A DNA stretch of 64,000 bases from Terriglobia bacterium (GTDB lineage Bacteria; Acidobacteriota; Terriglobia; Terriglobales; Acidobacteriaceae), in NCBI GenBank assembly GCA_020073645.1, contig JAIQET010000013.1, positions 1 through 64,000 of the forward strand, read 5' to 3'. The notes under the pieces were generated by a model, which was not told the origin of the DNA, made no database searches, and saw only the letters and a program-made list of their open reading frames with translations. The position numbers and the translations under genes are program-made. Shown in pieces: positions 42,472 through 52,034 of this stretch (positions are counted from its first letter, which is position 1; every line of letters begins with the position of its first letter).

Positions 42472-44010
42472 CTAATCCACCCTGTCAATCTGCGCCTTCT
42501 GCAGCTTGTCCGAGTAGTCCACATAGATCGACTTCCACTCAGTATAGAAATCGATGGCGCCCAGGCCGCCCTCGCGGTGACCGTTGCCTGTGGCCTTCAC
42601 TCCGCCGAAAGGCAGGTGCACTTCCGCGCCGATCGTTGGGGCGTTGATGTAGGTAATTCCAGCATGCAGGTCGCGCATGGCGGTGAACGCCTTGTTCACG
42701 TCTTTCGTATAGAGCGCGGATGACAAGCCGTACTCGATGTTGTTGGCAATCTCGATGGCATTCTCCAGGTTGTCGCACGGAATGATGGAGACCACCGGCC
42801 CGAAGATTTCTTCCTGGGCGATGCGCATCTTGGGATCGACGTCGATGAATACGGTCGGCTCCATGAACCAGCCGTACTGGTGATCGCCCTTGTCGAGGCG
42901 ATGGCCGCCGCACTTCATCTTGGCGCCCTCGGATTGGCCGATTTCCACGTAGCTGAGATCGGTCTTGAGCTGGGCTTCGTTGATTGCCGGACCCATCTCC
43001 ACAGTCTCATCTAGGCCGTTGCCGACCTTGAGCGCCTTGGCGCGCTCCACGTAACGCTCCACGAACTCACTGTAGATGCCTTTTTGCACGATGATGCGGC
43101 TGGTGGCGGTGCAACGCTGTCCGGTCGTGCCGAAGCCGCCCCACAAGCCGCCGTCGATGGCGAGGTCGAGGTTGGCGTCGTCGAGCACGATCATGGGGTT
43201 CTTGCCGCCGAGTTCGAGCGAGCAATGCTTGAAGCTCTTGGCGGCGGTGGTGCCTACAATCCGGCCCACATCGGTGGAGCCGGTGAGAGAGATGGCGCGC
43301 ACTTCGGGATGCTCCATCAGCGGAGCACCGATGCGCGAGCCGAAGCCCGAGACAATGTTGATCACGCCCTTGGGCACGCCGGCGTCACTGAGAGTGCGAA
43401 CCAAGTTGAACGTCGAAAGCGGAGTGTCCTGCGCCGGCTTGATCACGCAGGTGTTGCCGCAGACGATGGCGGGCAGCAGCTTCCAGGAGGGAATTGCCAT
43501 GGGGAAATTCCACGGCGTAATCATGGCGCAGACGCCCAGAGGCTGCCGGACAGCCATGGCAAACTTGTTGGGCAGCTCTGACGGCGTGGTGGGGCCGAAC
43601 ATGCGGCGACCTTCCCCGGCCATGTAGTAGGCGGTGTCGATGGCTTCCTGCACGTCGCCGCGAGTTTCCTTGATGATCTTGCCCATCTCGCGGGTCATGT
43701 CGCGGGAGTACTCTTCCTTGCGCTCCATCAGCATTTCGGCAGCGCGATAGACGATTTCGGCGCGGCGGGGAGCGGGCACCAGGCGCCACTTGGCGAAGGC
43801 GCGATTGGCGGCATCAATGGCGGCGTCGACGTCCGGCTTGCCGGACTTCTGGAAGATGCCGACCACGTCTCGGGTGTCGGCGGGGTTGCGGTCTTCGAAG
43901 GTTTCTCCGGTTGAGGACTCGACCCACTCGCCGTCGATGAAGTTCTTGAAAACCCGGGTGCGGGTAGCAGTGCCCAGGATGGTCGGGCCGGTAAGGGTAT
44001 CAGTAGCCAT
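42472..44010 (-). CDS. aldehyde dehydrogenase
   Basis: This 512-residue NAD(P)-dependent dehydrogenase has the catalytic base in [15 protein letters not shown] and the nucleophile in [13 protein letters not shown]. The cofactor loop [14 protein letters not shown] and the C-terminal [17 protein letters not shown] are present. The C-terminal pattern is close to alpha-aminoadipic-semialdehyde or succinate-semialdehyde-type enzymes. I chose the ATG at 44010 because TAGGAGG lies directly upstream. Confidence 0.92.
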   Translation of the reverse strand: MATDTLTGPTILGTATRTRVFKNFIDGEWVESSTGETFEDRNPADTRDVVGIFQKSGKPDVDAAIDAANRAFAKWRLVPAPRRAEIVYRAAEMLMERKEEYSRDMTREMGKIIKETRGDVQEAIDTAYYMAGEGRRMFGPTTPSELPNKFAMAVRQPLGVCAMITPWNFPMAIPSWKLLPAIVCGNTCVIKPAQDTPLSTFNLVRTLSDAGVPKGVINIVSGFGSRIGAPLMEHPEVRAISLTGSTDVGRIVGTTAAKSFKHCSLELGGKNPMIVLDDANLDLAIDGGLWGGFGTTGQRCTATSRIIVQKGIYSEFVERYVERAKALKVGNGLDETVEMGPAINEAQLKTDLSYVEIGQSEGAKMKCGGHRLDKGDHQYGWFMEPTVFIDVDPKMRIAQEEIFGPVVSIIPCDNLENAIEIANNIEYGLSSALYTKDVNKAFTAMRDLHAGITYINAPTIGAEVHLPFGGVKATGNGHREGGLGAIDFYTEWKSIYVDYSDKLQKAQIDRVD

Positions 44011-44174
44011 AAGGCCTCCTAAGAGATGCTGCAAACTATCTATGCTACAGGCCGGGCAGAGGCCGGGCAAGCGAGAGGGATCACACGCAATTGTGGCTCC
44101 GCGGATGCAGGGGCCTAGGCGCGGACTTCCCCAGGCGGAGATGGGAAACGCCGACCACGGGTCCTGCCTGACCT

Positions 44175-47100
44175 TTACGGACCTTGCTTCAAAATTGAAA
44201 CAGTATTCGAAGCTGTGTTGAGCACTGCCAAGTCGGGTTTGCCGTCGCCATCGAAGTCACCAATGACCAAGGCGCCCGGGGCAAGTCCGGTGGCGAAATC
44301 GAGGTGCAATTGGAAACGGGCGCTCCCGCTGCCGAGCAGCAGGGAAACGGTGTTGGAGCCCGCATTCGCGACGACCAAGTCCATAATACCGTCGCCATTG
44401 AAATCGGTGGCACTCAACGAACTTGGGCTGGAGCCAACCCCGTAGTCGGCGTGGCTCTGAAACGTCCCGTCACCATTCCCCAGCAAGACGGAGACGCTGT
44501 TGTCGGCTTGGTTGGCGCTGACCAGATCAAGCTTGCTGTCGGCATTCAGATCGCTCACAACCAGCATGACGGGCGCAAGCCCCGTGCCCACTATCACCCC
44601 TGGGGTGAAGGTGCCATCGCCTTTGCCGAGAAGCACGGAAACAGTGTTGTCGGTGCGATTGGCGATCGCCAAGTCGGCATTGCCATCTCCATTGAAGTCT
44701 CCGACGGCCACAGACATTGGCCCATTGCCCACGACCGGACTTGAGATGGTGTGGAAGGTTCCATCGCCTTTGCCCAAGAGGACAGAGACGGTGTTTTCGA
44801 GGTTGTTGACTACGGCCAGATCAAGCCGGCCATCTTTATTGAAATCGGCGGCCGCGATGGCGAGCGGAGCGGTGCCGGTCGGGGGAGAGTCAGCAGTGGC
44901 GGCAAAGGTGCCGTCGCCGTTGCCCAGCAAAATGGAGATCGTGTTGTCCACGCTGTTGGCGACAGCCAAGTCGGGCTTGCCATCGGAGTTGAAATCACCC
45001 GCTACGACCGCACTCGGCCCTCGGCCCGTGCTCGGCGTTGGAGCGTAGGTGAACGTACCATCTCCCTTGCCGGAGAGGATGGCGACAGTGTCGTCGTTTT
45101 GGTTGGTGATAGCGAGGTCGAGCCGGCGATCGGCGTTGAAGTCACCCATGGCGACGGCAGAAGGGTGCGACCCAGTCGCCAGTTGCGGGCCGGTAAACGA
45201 CACCGATGTAATGCGATTCATGATTGCGAGATAAGCGAGATTCGAGGTGCCACCGCCCGGGCTGGGGTTCACCACCGTGACCGCCGCTGTTCCTGGGCTG
45301 ACTATGTTGGCCGCGGGAACCGTAGCCTGCAGCTTCTTGCTGGTGAAAAACGTTGTCGCCAGCGAGTTGCCGTTCCACTGGACAACGGCAGAAGAGAGAA
45401 AGCCCGTTCCATTTACGGTCAGCGTAAAGGTCGCTCCGCCCGGCGCTATGCACGCGGGTACCAGGGGCTGATTGATGAGGGGAACGGAGTTGGCAATCCC
45501 GGTGCCCGCCAGGCTCACCGACTGCGGGCTGGTGCCCTCCTCGGAATCAAAAACAAGAATTGATCCAGGTTTCGAGCCCGTTCCCGTGGGCGAAAACGAA
45601 ATGCTGAAATGGCAGGTGACTCCCGGGTTGACGGTCGTGCCGCAGGTATTGATCTGGACATAGTCGTACGCCGGCTGGTTGATGCTGCCCAGAATCGAAA
45701 TGCCGGAAATCGTTAAGGGTTCGCTGCCTTTGTTGGTCAGGTTCAAGGTCTGCGGAGTGCTGGTAGTCCCCACTGCCTGGCTGGCAAATGTGAGTTTGGA
45801 TGCGGACAGCGTAATGCCAGTTCCTACTCCGGTGAGGTTCAGGACGTGCGGGCTGGCCCCGTCGCTGTCGGTGATGGTGACGCTGCCGTAGCGAGTCCCG
45901 GTGGCCTTTGGGTTGAAGGTGGCGCTGATCACGCAACTTCCCCCTGCCGGCAAGCTACCTCCGCAGGTATTGGTCTGGGTGTAATCCCCGCTGGCGACCA
46001 TGCCGGAAATCGTCAGGCCATTGCTGCCTTGATTCTTGAGAGTCGCCGTCAGCACCTTGGCAGGTCCGCCCAGGGTGCGAGTGCCAAAGTTCAGAAGGGT
46101 GGGCGATAAGGTCACACTCGTCCCTGTACCTGTGAGATTGACGACCTGGGGACTGGTGACGTCGCTATCCGTGATCGTGAGCGTCCCGGTTCGCACTCCG
46201 GTTGTGGCCGGACTGAAGGTAATGGTGACGGTGCAGCTTTTTTTGGCTTTCAGGTTGCTAGGGCAGCTGTTGGTCTGGGAGAAATCCCCACCTTTCAGAA
46301 CAATGCTGGAGACGGTCATGGAAGAGGTTTCTGAAAAATTCTGCAAGTAGACAGTCTTCGCGGGACTGATGGTGCCCACGGTCTGCGGAGGAAACGCCAA
46401 GACGGTGTTGGACGCCGGGGAACAAGTGCGTGCTGATAGAACCAGCGGAGGCAGGGGCGTTTGGTTGAAATCAAAGGTGTCCAGCATGTCGTTTGCCGCC
46501 GCGTCTCGATTTGTCAAGGAGGACAGGCCAAAGCGGTTTTCGACGATCTTCAGGAACGAAGAAAATTCATACGGAGCGCGGGAGATGTACCCGGCTTTGG
46601 TGAAAGGAGAAATGATCAGCATGGGTACCCGCGGGCCAAAACCTAACTGGTCCAGGTCCGGCGGCGGTGGGACGTGATCGTAGAACCCACCCCAATCGTC
46701 CCATACCACAAATATGGCTGTGGTGGCCCAGTCCGGTCCCTGCATCACGGCATTGATCTGCTTTACCGTCCAATTCTCACCCTGGCAGGAACTGTTGGGA
46801 GGGTGTTCGCTGTACAAGGAGGGTGGAACCAGCCAGCTCACTGCCGGCAACTCGCCGGCTTGCGCATCGCTGACGAACTGGGATTGGTCGACGACCCGCT
46901 GTGTCCACAAAGATGTGTTGCGGATGTGAGCAATCGCATCCAAAGCGTTCCAGTTGCTGCCAGGCAGGGAGTAGTAGGTCCAATTGATGCCGACATTGTC
47001 CAGGGAATCGCCGAGAATCGGGAATTCGAAACAGGGATATTGGTTGGTGACATTGCCCTGGTTGTCAATGACTTCAACCGTGGCGGTCGCCGACGCATCG

Positions 47101-47678
47101 CAGCCCCACTTGTCACCGTTAATAAAGTTTCCGACCGCACCTCCCGACTGGGCAGCGATAGCATAGAGGTGATTGGGGAAGCTGGGACCATGCAACGACA
47201 CGAACATGTGATCGGCGAGCGCGAAATGGCTGGCGTATGCCCAATAGTTGGGAATGTCAGCTTGAGTGAGCTGAGAATAAGACAGATAGTCGTTATTGAT
47301 ATTGGCATCCTTGGTCTGGTCAAAGCGGTCCATCCTGCCGTGGTCAATGGCGATAAAGCCATCCAGCCACTGGTATCCGGTACTGCGGGGCATTGCGTCG
47401 GGACCATGACTGAGGGGAATCACCTGCCCGGTGGAAATAGTGCCGCTGGTGGCGCCTTCGGCTCCGGGAAAGGTTCCGAAATAAGTATCGAAACTGCGGT
47501 TCTCTTTGACAATCAGCACAAAATGTTGAATGGCGCTGAGGTCAGATGGATGTGAGGCATCACGCCCTGTAGGTGGCGTGTCTTGTGCAAACGTGCTCAC
47601 CAGCAGGATTCCTGAAGAGACAAGGGCCAGAGTCACTCGCCAGACGCCAGCGGCGCTCGGCTGACCTATGAATCGCAT
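44175..47678 (-). CDS. giant secreted phosphoesterase with anchor-D, TIG and seven FG-GAP/VCBS repeats
   Basis: This 1167-residue exported protein has a signal peptide ending near residue 32. The phosphoesterase domain of the phospholipase C/acid phosphatase type spans about 45-410 ([51 protein letters not shown]). Three choice-of-anchor-D beta-sandwich repeats span about 428-730, and a TIG/IPT domain about 731-830. Seven FG-GAP/VCBS repeats follow from about 834 to the end, each with a DxNxDGxxDL calcium loop. Seven repeats fit a closed seven-bladed propeller. A role in extracellular phosphate release is likely. Many Acidobacteriota have this architecture in pieces. It is transcribed divergently from merR. 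Confidence 0.88.
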   Translation of the reverse strand: MRFIGQPSAAGVWRVTLALVSSGILLVSTFAQDTPPTGRDASHPSDLSAIQHFVLIVKENRSFDTYFGTFPGAEGATSGTISTGQVIPLSHGPDAMPRSTGYQWLDGFIAIDHGRMDRFDQTKDANINNDYLSYSQLTQADIPNYWAYASHFALADHMFVSLHGPSFPNHLYAIAAQSGGAVGNFINGDKWGCDASATATVEVIDNQGNVTNQYPCFEFPILGDSLDNVGINWTYYSLPGSNWNALDAIAHIRNTSLWTQRVVDQSQFVSDAQAGELPAVSWLVPPSLYSEHPPNSSCQGENWTVKQINAVMQGPDWATTAIFVVWDDWGGFYDHVPPPPDLDQLGFGPRVPMLIISPFTKAGYISRAPYEFSSFLKIVENRFGLSSLTNRDAAANDMLDTFDFNQTPLPPLVLSARTCSPASNTVLAFPPQTVGTISPAKTVYLQNFSETSSMTVSSIVLKGGDFSQTNSCPSNLKAKKSCTVTITFSPATTGVRTGTLTITDSDVTSPQVVNLTGTGTSVTLSPTLLNFGTRTLGGPAKVLTATLKNQGSNGLTISGMVASGDYTQTNTCGGSLPAGGSCVISATFNPKATGTRYGSVTITDSDGASPHVLNLTGVGTGITLSASKLTFASQAVGTTSTPQTLNLTNKGSEPLTISGISILGSINQPAYDYVQINTCGTTVNPGVTCHFSISFSPTGTGSKPGSILVFDSEEGTSPQSVSLAGTGIANSVPLINQPLVPACIAPGGATFTLTVNGTGFLSSAVVQWNGNSLATTFFTSKKLQATVPAANIVSPGTAAVTVVNPSPGGGTSNLAYLAIMNRITSVSFTGPQLATGSHPSAVAMGDFNADRRLDLAITNQNDDTVAILSGKGDGTFTYAPTPSTGRGPSAVVAGDFNSDGKPDLAVANSVDNTISILLGNGDGTFAATADSPPTGTAPLAIAAADFNKDGRLDLAVVNNLENTVSVLLGKGDGTFHTISSPVVGNGPMSVAVGDFNGDGNADLAIANRTDNTVSVLLGKGDGTFTPGVIVGTGLAPVMLVVSDLNADSKLDLVSANQADNSVSVLLGNGDGTFQSHADYGVGSSPSSLSATDFNGDGIMDLVVANAGSNTVSLLLGSGSARFQLHLDFATGLAPGALVIGDFDGDGKPDLAVLNTASNTVSILKQGP

Positions 47679-47801
47679 GGCACGCCTCCGTGGCAGAAAA
47701 ACAGTTCACGATGGGGCCGGTTTGCTGCGAAGCAACTGCAGCCGTTTCCTTGGCGTCAGCAGCTCTGCTGCTTATTGATCGTGGGTTCGATCCCGGGGAA
47801 T

Positions 47802-47916
47802 AAGCGGCGCCCTGGGGCTCGGGCGGAGAGTGAACTCGTGATGGCCGTGTGGTGGTACCGGGTCTGAGCGGACCCGGTTCACCCAAGGTCCGTAGCACCC
47901 TCCCAGGGCGCCGCTT
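47802..47916. other. large structured palindrome in the phosphoesterase leader region
   Basis: AAGCGGCGCCCTGGG at 47802-47816 is a perfect 15-base inverted match to 47902-47916. Inside it, ACCGGGTC/GACCCGGT (47857-47864 with 47871-47878) forms a second hairpin, and GTGAAC/GTTCAC (47830, 47877) could pair alternatively. The element lies in the 412-base divergent gap between the phosphoesterase and merR genes. It could be an RNA element of the phosphoesterase leader or a miniature transposable element. The rest of the gap holds no coding signal. Confidence 0.55.
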
Positions 47917-48052
47917 TGGAAACACGTCAGATTAAGGGTGGAGCTCTGTTTTGTCTGTGATGCGGTCGCTATTGCATTGTGATCAGCGTCACGGGCCGTG
48001 CCAAGCCGGCCGCAAGCCGGGGGCTTACAGCGCATCCAAGGTAAGAAATCGC

Positions 48053-48084
48053 TTGACTCTGGAGCAAGTTCCGGGGTCTACACT
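48053..48084 (+). promoter_or_regulatory. MerR-type promoter with 20-base spacer
   Basis: TTGACT (48053-48058) and TACACT (48079-48084) are separated by 20 bases. The spacer holds an imperfect dyad, ACTCTGGA against CCGGGGT. Over-long spacers with such a dyad are diagnostic of promoters activated by metal-sensing MerR proteins (as at the E. coli zntA promoter). Confidence 0.75.
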
Positions 48085-48090
48085 GAAGCC

Positions 48091-48594
48091 GTGGCCGTGG
48101 GGACCAAGTCATCGTTTCGTTCCGGAGATCTCGCCAGGCTCGTCGGGGTCAGTCCTGACACGCTGCGACTCTATGAGCGCAAAGGGCTGTTTGCGCGTCC
48201 GCCGCGTTCTGCGAGCGGCTATCGTTCTTATCCGCCGGAAGTGGTGGAGCGGGTGCGCCTGATTCGGGCAGCACTTTCCATCGGCTTTACCATCGACGAA
48301 CTTGCGGAAGTGCTGGCTCTGCGTGATGGCGGCGGCGCACCGTGCCTGCAGGTGCGCGACCTGGCAGGAGCGAAGGTAAAGAACCTTGAGCGGCACATCC
48401 ACGAACTCGTGGAGCTGCGCGATGAACTGCGCAAGGTGCTCAAGCAATGGGATGCAGCGCTCAAGAAGACGCCGGCCAGCAAGCGCGCCGGACTGTTAGA
48501 AGCCCTGGCGGCTGCTCCACATGCACCACCTAGCCCCAACTTGCGCGCACATCTTTACTCATCTCTTGCAGGGAAGTCTTTCCACAAGGAGTAA
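48091..48594 (+). CDS. MerR-family regulator
   Basis: This 167-residue regulator has a winged helix-turn-helix (SGDLARLVGVSPDTLRLYER) and the SGYRSYPPEVVERV segment. A long dimerisation helix (VKNLERHIHELVELRDELRK) follows. The effector region retains one cysteine (GAPCLQVRDLA); the second metal-ligand cysteine usual in ZntR/CueR is not seen. The start is a GTG at 48091 or 48097, with no ribosome binding site. The promoter would start transcription about here, so a leaderless, autoregulated message is likely. The next gene begins 4 bases after the stop. Confidence 0.85.
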   Translation: MAVGTKSSFRSGDLARLVGVSPDTLRLYERKGLFARPPRSASGYRSYPPEVVERVRLIRAALSIGFTIDELAEVLALRDGGGAPCLQVRDLAGAKVKNLERHIHELVELRDELRKVLKQWDAALKKTPASKRAGLLEALAAAPHAPPSPNLRAHLYSSLAGKSFHKE

Positions 48595-48598
48595 GACC

Positions 48599-49132
48599 AT
48601 GAACACGAATCGCAAGCTACGCTGGTCTGTGATTCTCGCGGCGCTGGTATGGGTCGCGCTGGCGAGCGCACAGGAAGCAGATGGTCATCATCAGGCCCAG
48701 AGCCAAGCTGCGCACCAGCAGTGCCCCATGATGAGCACGAAGGACCGGGCGGACAAGGGAATGGGTTTTGACCAGGCGAAGACCACGCACCATTTCCTGC
48801 TGAGGCCGGACGGCGGTGTGATCAGCGTCGAGGCCAATGACGCCAAGGACACGGAAAGCCGGGACCAGGTCAGGATGCACCTGGCGCACATCGCCAAAGC
48901 CTTCGCTGAGGGCGACTTTGATATTCCCATGGTGGTGCACGACCAGACGCCGCCCGGCGTGCCGCTGATGAAAGCCAGGAGAGACCAGATCCGGTATCAG
49001 TTTGAGGAGACGGAAAACGGGGGCCGGGTGGTCATTTCCAGCGGCGATGCGGACGCGCGGATCGCCATCCACGAGTTCCTCGCCTTCCAGATTCGCGAGC
49101 ACAAGACCGGGGACAGCCTCACGGCTCAGTGA
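48599..49132 (+). CDS. exported His-rich protein in an operon with MerR
   Basis: This 177-residue protein has a signal peptide (SVILAALVWVALASA) and a mature N-terminus rich in His, Gln and Met (DGHHQAQSQAAHQQCPMM), with one cysteine. The remainder is a soluble domain with no recognised family. AAGGAG precedes the ATG, and the gene lies 4 bases downstream of merR. Together with the metal-type MerR promoter, this suggests a periplasmic metal-binding or metal-resistance role (copper-like His/Met/Cys ligands). That is inference. Confidence 0.72.
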   Translation: MNTNRKLRWSVILAALVWVALASAQEADGHHQAQSQAAHQQCPMMSTKDRADKGMGFDQAKTTHHFLLRPDGGVISVEANDAKDTESRDQVRMHLAHIAKAFAEGDFDIPMVVHDQTPPGVPLMKARRDQIRYQFEETENGGRVVISSGDADARIAIHEFLAFQIREHKTGDSLTAQ

Positions 49133-49353
49133 GACCTTCTCCACCGCCAGGGCCACCGGAATCACGCCACGGCAGCGCCCGCAGCCGCATTCCCGGGCGG
49201 CGTCCATGTGCCCTGGGAGGCTAGTCCTTCCGCGACCCAATTACTTCCGTAATGGGCCCCCTTTGTGACCCAAGTTGATTACCTGTGTCCGCCCGGTTAA
49301 GCTTGTGATAGGGTTGAAATTACCCCATATTCTCTAAGTTTGGCGGGTTCGCA

Positions 49354-50646
49354 TTGGCCTTGGTGTCCTCGAAGCGCAGGACGGAAATCCACATTGCGTG
49401 GAAAACTGTTACCTACCGCAGTGTGGCATTGACGATTTTGGCCATACTGCTGGTGTTCTTCATCGGCCTGCATTTTGCATTTCCGCAGTTCACCGAGAAT
49501 GGGATGAAGGCGGCCGGCAGCCTCGCCAGCCACGTCCTGGAAGCGGTTGCGGGGGCGGCGGGGAGTCCGGCTAAGGCCGGACCGATGAATTCCCAGCAGG
49601 CCCACATCACCGCGCTGGACGGCACCGTGCGGGTGAAGAAGGCGAACGGCAACAGCTGGGTGACAGCCGATTACAACGTGCCGCTGGAAAAAGGCGACGT
49701 GGTGCAGACCGGCTCGGAGGGCATGGCCAAGATCGTCTTCAACGACGGCACCAACTACACGGTAAAGCAGGACTCCCTGATCGTAATCGAAGAAAACTCG
49801 GCCAACGAGCAGCAGCAGACCACCGTGGCGGTGGCGGTGAGCACCGGTACGGTGGACCTGACGACTGCAACCTACGTACAGGGTTCCAAATCGCAGGTCA
49901 TCGTGGCGGGGGCTACGGCCTCCCTGGCGCCGGAGAGCGCGGCCATGGTGCACAACGATCCCAAGGCAGACCAGCACGAGATTCTGTTGAAAAAAGGCAC
50001 GGGCGAAGTCACCCGCAACGGCGAAGTGGTCAACCTGTCGAACTGGGAGAAAGTGAGTTTTGCGACGGAAGCGCCCAAGATGGACAAGTTGAAGGAGATT
50101 GGCCCCCCGACGCCGATTTCCCCGGCCAACATGATGCCGATTTTCACCTCCGACGACGCCAAGGCGATCGAATTCTCCTGGACCAAGATGCCCAATGCCG
50201 TAGGATACCGTCTGAGAATTTCGCGCAATCCGTACTTCTCCTCGACCATCGTGGACCGCAAGGTAAACACGGCGGACGTCGAGGTCTCCGGGCTGCCGGA
50301 AGGGGCGTATTACTGGCTGGTGCAGTCCTACGATGCCCAGGGCAAGGAGTCGGTGGAAAGCGAAAAGAACCGGTTTACCCTGATTCCGAAGGAGACCAAC
50401 ACGGAGGCCATCAACCTGGAGCTGGATCCCTTTATCCAGCACGGGCATGTGCTGGAGCTGACCGGGAAAACCGAGGTGGGGGCCCGGGTGATGGTCAACG
50501 GCCGGGAAGTGCCGGTGATCGGGACGGATGGCAAGTTTCATTACTTCATGCCGCCCTTGCCACCCGGGGAAAGCGTGATTACCATCACGGCGCAAAACGC
50601 TAAAGGTGGGGTGAACACGCTGCAGAAGAAAGTGGTGATGCAGTAA
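49354..50646 (+). CDS. FecR-domain membrane-anchored protein
   Basis: This 430-residue protein has one N-terminal membrane helix (LTILAILLVFFIGLHF). A FecR-type beta domain follows (ALDGTVRVKKANGNSWVTAD, then FNDGTNYTVKQDSLIVIEE), then a fibronectin-like segment (AVGYRLRISRNPYFSS) and a C-terminal Ig-like domain. Such proteins sit in the periplasm and often belong to envelope stress or surface assembly; no sigma factor is adjacent here. It starts with TTG at 49354 after GGCGGG. It lies 163 bases upstream of mreB. Confidence 0.8.
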   Translation: MALVSSKRRTEIHIAWKTVTYRSVALTILAILLVFFIGLHFAFPQFTENGMKAAGSLASHVLEAVAGAAGSPAKAGPMNSQQAHITALDGTVRVKKANGNSWVTADYNVPLEKGDVVQTGSEGMAKIVFNDGTNYTVKQDSLIVIEENSANEQQQTTVAVAVSTGTVDLTTATYVQGSKSQVIVAGATASLAPESAAMVHNDPKADQHEILLKKGTGEVTRNGEVVNLSNWEKVSFATEAPKMDKLKEIGPPTPISPANMMPIFTSDDAKAIEFSWTKMPNAVGYRLRISRNPYFSSTIVDRKVNTADVEVSGLPEGAYYWLVQSYDAQGKESVESEKNRFTLIPKETNTEAINLELDPFIQHGHVLELTGKTEVGARVMVNGREVPVIGTDGKFHYFMPPLPPGESVITITAQNAKGGVNTLQKKVVMQ

Positions 50647-50809
50647 GAAGACGATCCCGGCTGTAGACTACTGAGGGGCAGGAACTTTCGTTTAAAGTAG
50701 GGACCGGGATTATCTCATAGAATAAAGACAGATTTCGCTGTCACACGAAGGAAAGAGCGGGGCGCGTTCCGGAATCGCGGCCCGAGAGACCAGAGAGAGA
50801 ATTAGGGTT

Positions 50810-51874
50810 ATGTCATCCAACGGCTTTCACTCCAGCGGTACGCGCTGGCACAACCTGCGGTCGCTGTTCAGCCTTTTCTCCAGCGACCTGGCCATTGACC
50901 TGGGCACCGCCAACACGCTGGTGTACGCGCGCGGCAAGGGGATCGTGGTCAATGAACCTTCCATCGTGGCCCTGAACAAGAACACCAATGAAGTGGAAGC
51001 GGTGGGCAAGGAAGCCAAGGAGATGCTGGGCCGCACGCCGGGCAACATCGTGGCGATCAAGCCCATGAAGGATGGCGTCATCGCCGACTTCAAAGTCACC
51101 GAGAAAATGTTGAACTACTTCATCCAGAAGGCGCACAACCGCAAAATGCTGGTGCATCCGCGCATCGTGATTGGCGTGCCTTCCGAGATCACCCAGGTGG
51201 AGAAGCGCGCCGTCATGGACTCGGCGTATCGCGCCAAAGCGAGCGAAGTGCACCTGGTGGAACAGGCCATGGTGGCGGCGATCGGCGCGGGCCTGCCCAT
51301 CACCGAACCCAGCGGCAACATGGTGGTGGACATCGGCGGCGGAACGACTGACATCGCGGTGATCTCGCTGAGTGGCATCGTTTATTCGCGTTCCGTGCGC
51401 ATGGCCGGCAACCAGATGGACGAAGCCATCATGAATTACCTGAAGCGGAAATATAATCTGCTGATCGGCGAGCGCACCGCGGAACAGATCAAGATTGAGA
51501 TCGGCAGCGCTTATCCGCTGGACAAGCCGCTGACCATGGAGATCAAAGGCCGCAACCTGATCGAGGGCGTGCCCAAGACCATCACGGTGGACGACAGCGA
51601 AGTTCGCGAGTCACTGAGTGAATGTGTTTCGACGATTATGAACGCCATTCGGGTAGCACTGGAGCGGACGCCGCCGGAGCTTTCGGCCGACATCAGTGAC
51701 CGCGGCATCGTGCTCACCGGGGGCGGCGCGCTGCTGAAGAATTTGGACAAGCGCATCCGGGAAGAAACCGGGTTGCCGGTTTCGATCGCTGATGACCCGC
51801 TGTGCAGCGTAGTGCTGGGCACGGGCAAGATGCTCAGCGACTTCAAGCTGCTGCGAAAGATTTCGATCGAGTAG
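50810..51874 (+). CDS. mreB: rod shape-determining actin homologue MreB
   Basis: This 354-residue protein polymerises under the inner membrane and guides lateral cell-wall synthesis. The phosphate-1 loop DLAIDLGTANTLVY, phosphate-2 loop VVDIGGGTTDIAVI and adenosine-binding LTGGGALLKNLD are all present. The N-terminus carries about 15 extra residues before an amphipathic FSLFSSD stretch that could bind membrane. First gene of the mreB-mreC-mreD-mrdA-rodA-rng block. A heptad palindrome separates it from mreC. Confidence 0.97.
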   Translation: MSSNGFHSSGTRWHNLRSLFSLFSSDLAIDLGTANTLVYARGKGIVVNEPSIVALNKNTNEVEAVGKEAKEMLGRTPGNIVAIKPMKDGVIADFKVTEKMLNYFIQKAHNRKMLVHPRIVIGVPSEITQVEKRAVMDSAYRAKASEVHLVEQAMVAAIGAGLPITEPSGNMVVDIGGGTTDIAVISLSGIVYSRSVRMAGNQMDEAIMNYLKRKYNLLIGERTAEQIKIEIGSAYPLDKPLTMEIKGRNLIEGVPKTITVDDSEVRESLSECVSTIMNAIRVALERTPPELSADISDRGIVLTGGGALLKNLDKRIREETGLPVSIADDPLCSVVLGTGKMLSDFKLLRKISIE

Positions 51875-51880
51875 AAAAGC

Positions 51881-52023
51881 AGTCGCTGGTCGTCGGTCGC
51901 CAGTCGTTGGCCAAGACCGCTCCAAACTGTGGCGCCACTGAGTGGTAAACCGCAAACTAGCGTCCGCGAACTGAAGTCGGCGTTGGCTAGCGACTAACGA
52001 CCAACGACTAACGACTAACGACG
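51881..52023. repeat. mirrored heptad-word palindrome, H6
   Basis: Four units RGTCGYY (51881-51908) and five units AACGACT-like (51989-52023) are reverse complements. The arms are separated by about 80 bases. The right arm ends 11 bases before the mreC start, and no clear ribosome binding site is left there. Confidence 0.85.
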
Positions 52024-52034
52024 GTTTTGGTGTC

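Noticed and set aside
47771-47806. GGGTTCGATCCC resembling a tRNA T-arm inside a 7-bp stem
   Set aside because: The stem-loop spans only 36 bases with no D-arm, anticodon arm or acceptor of the right length, so it is not a tRNA.
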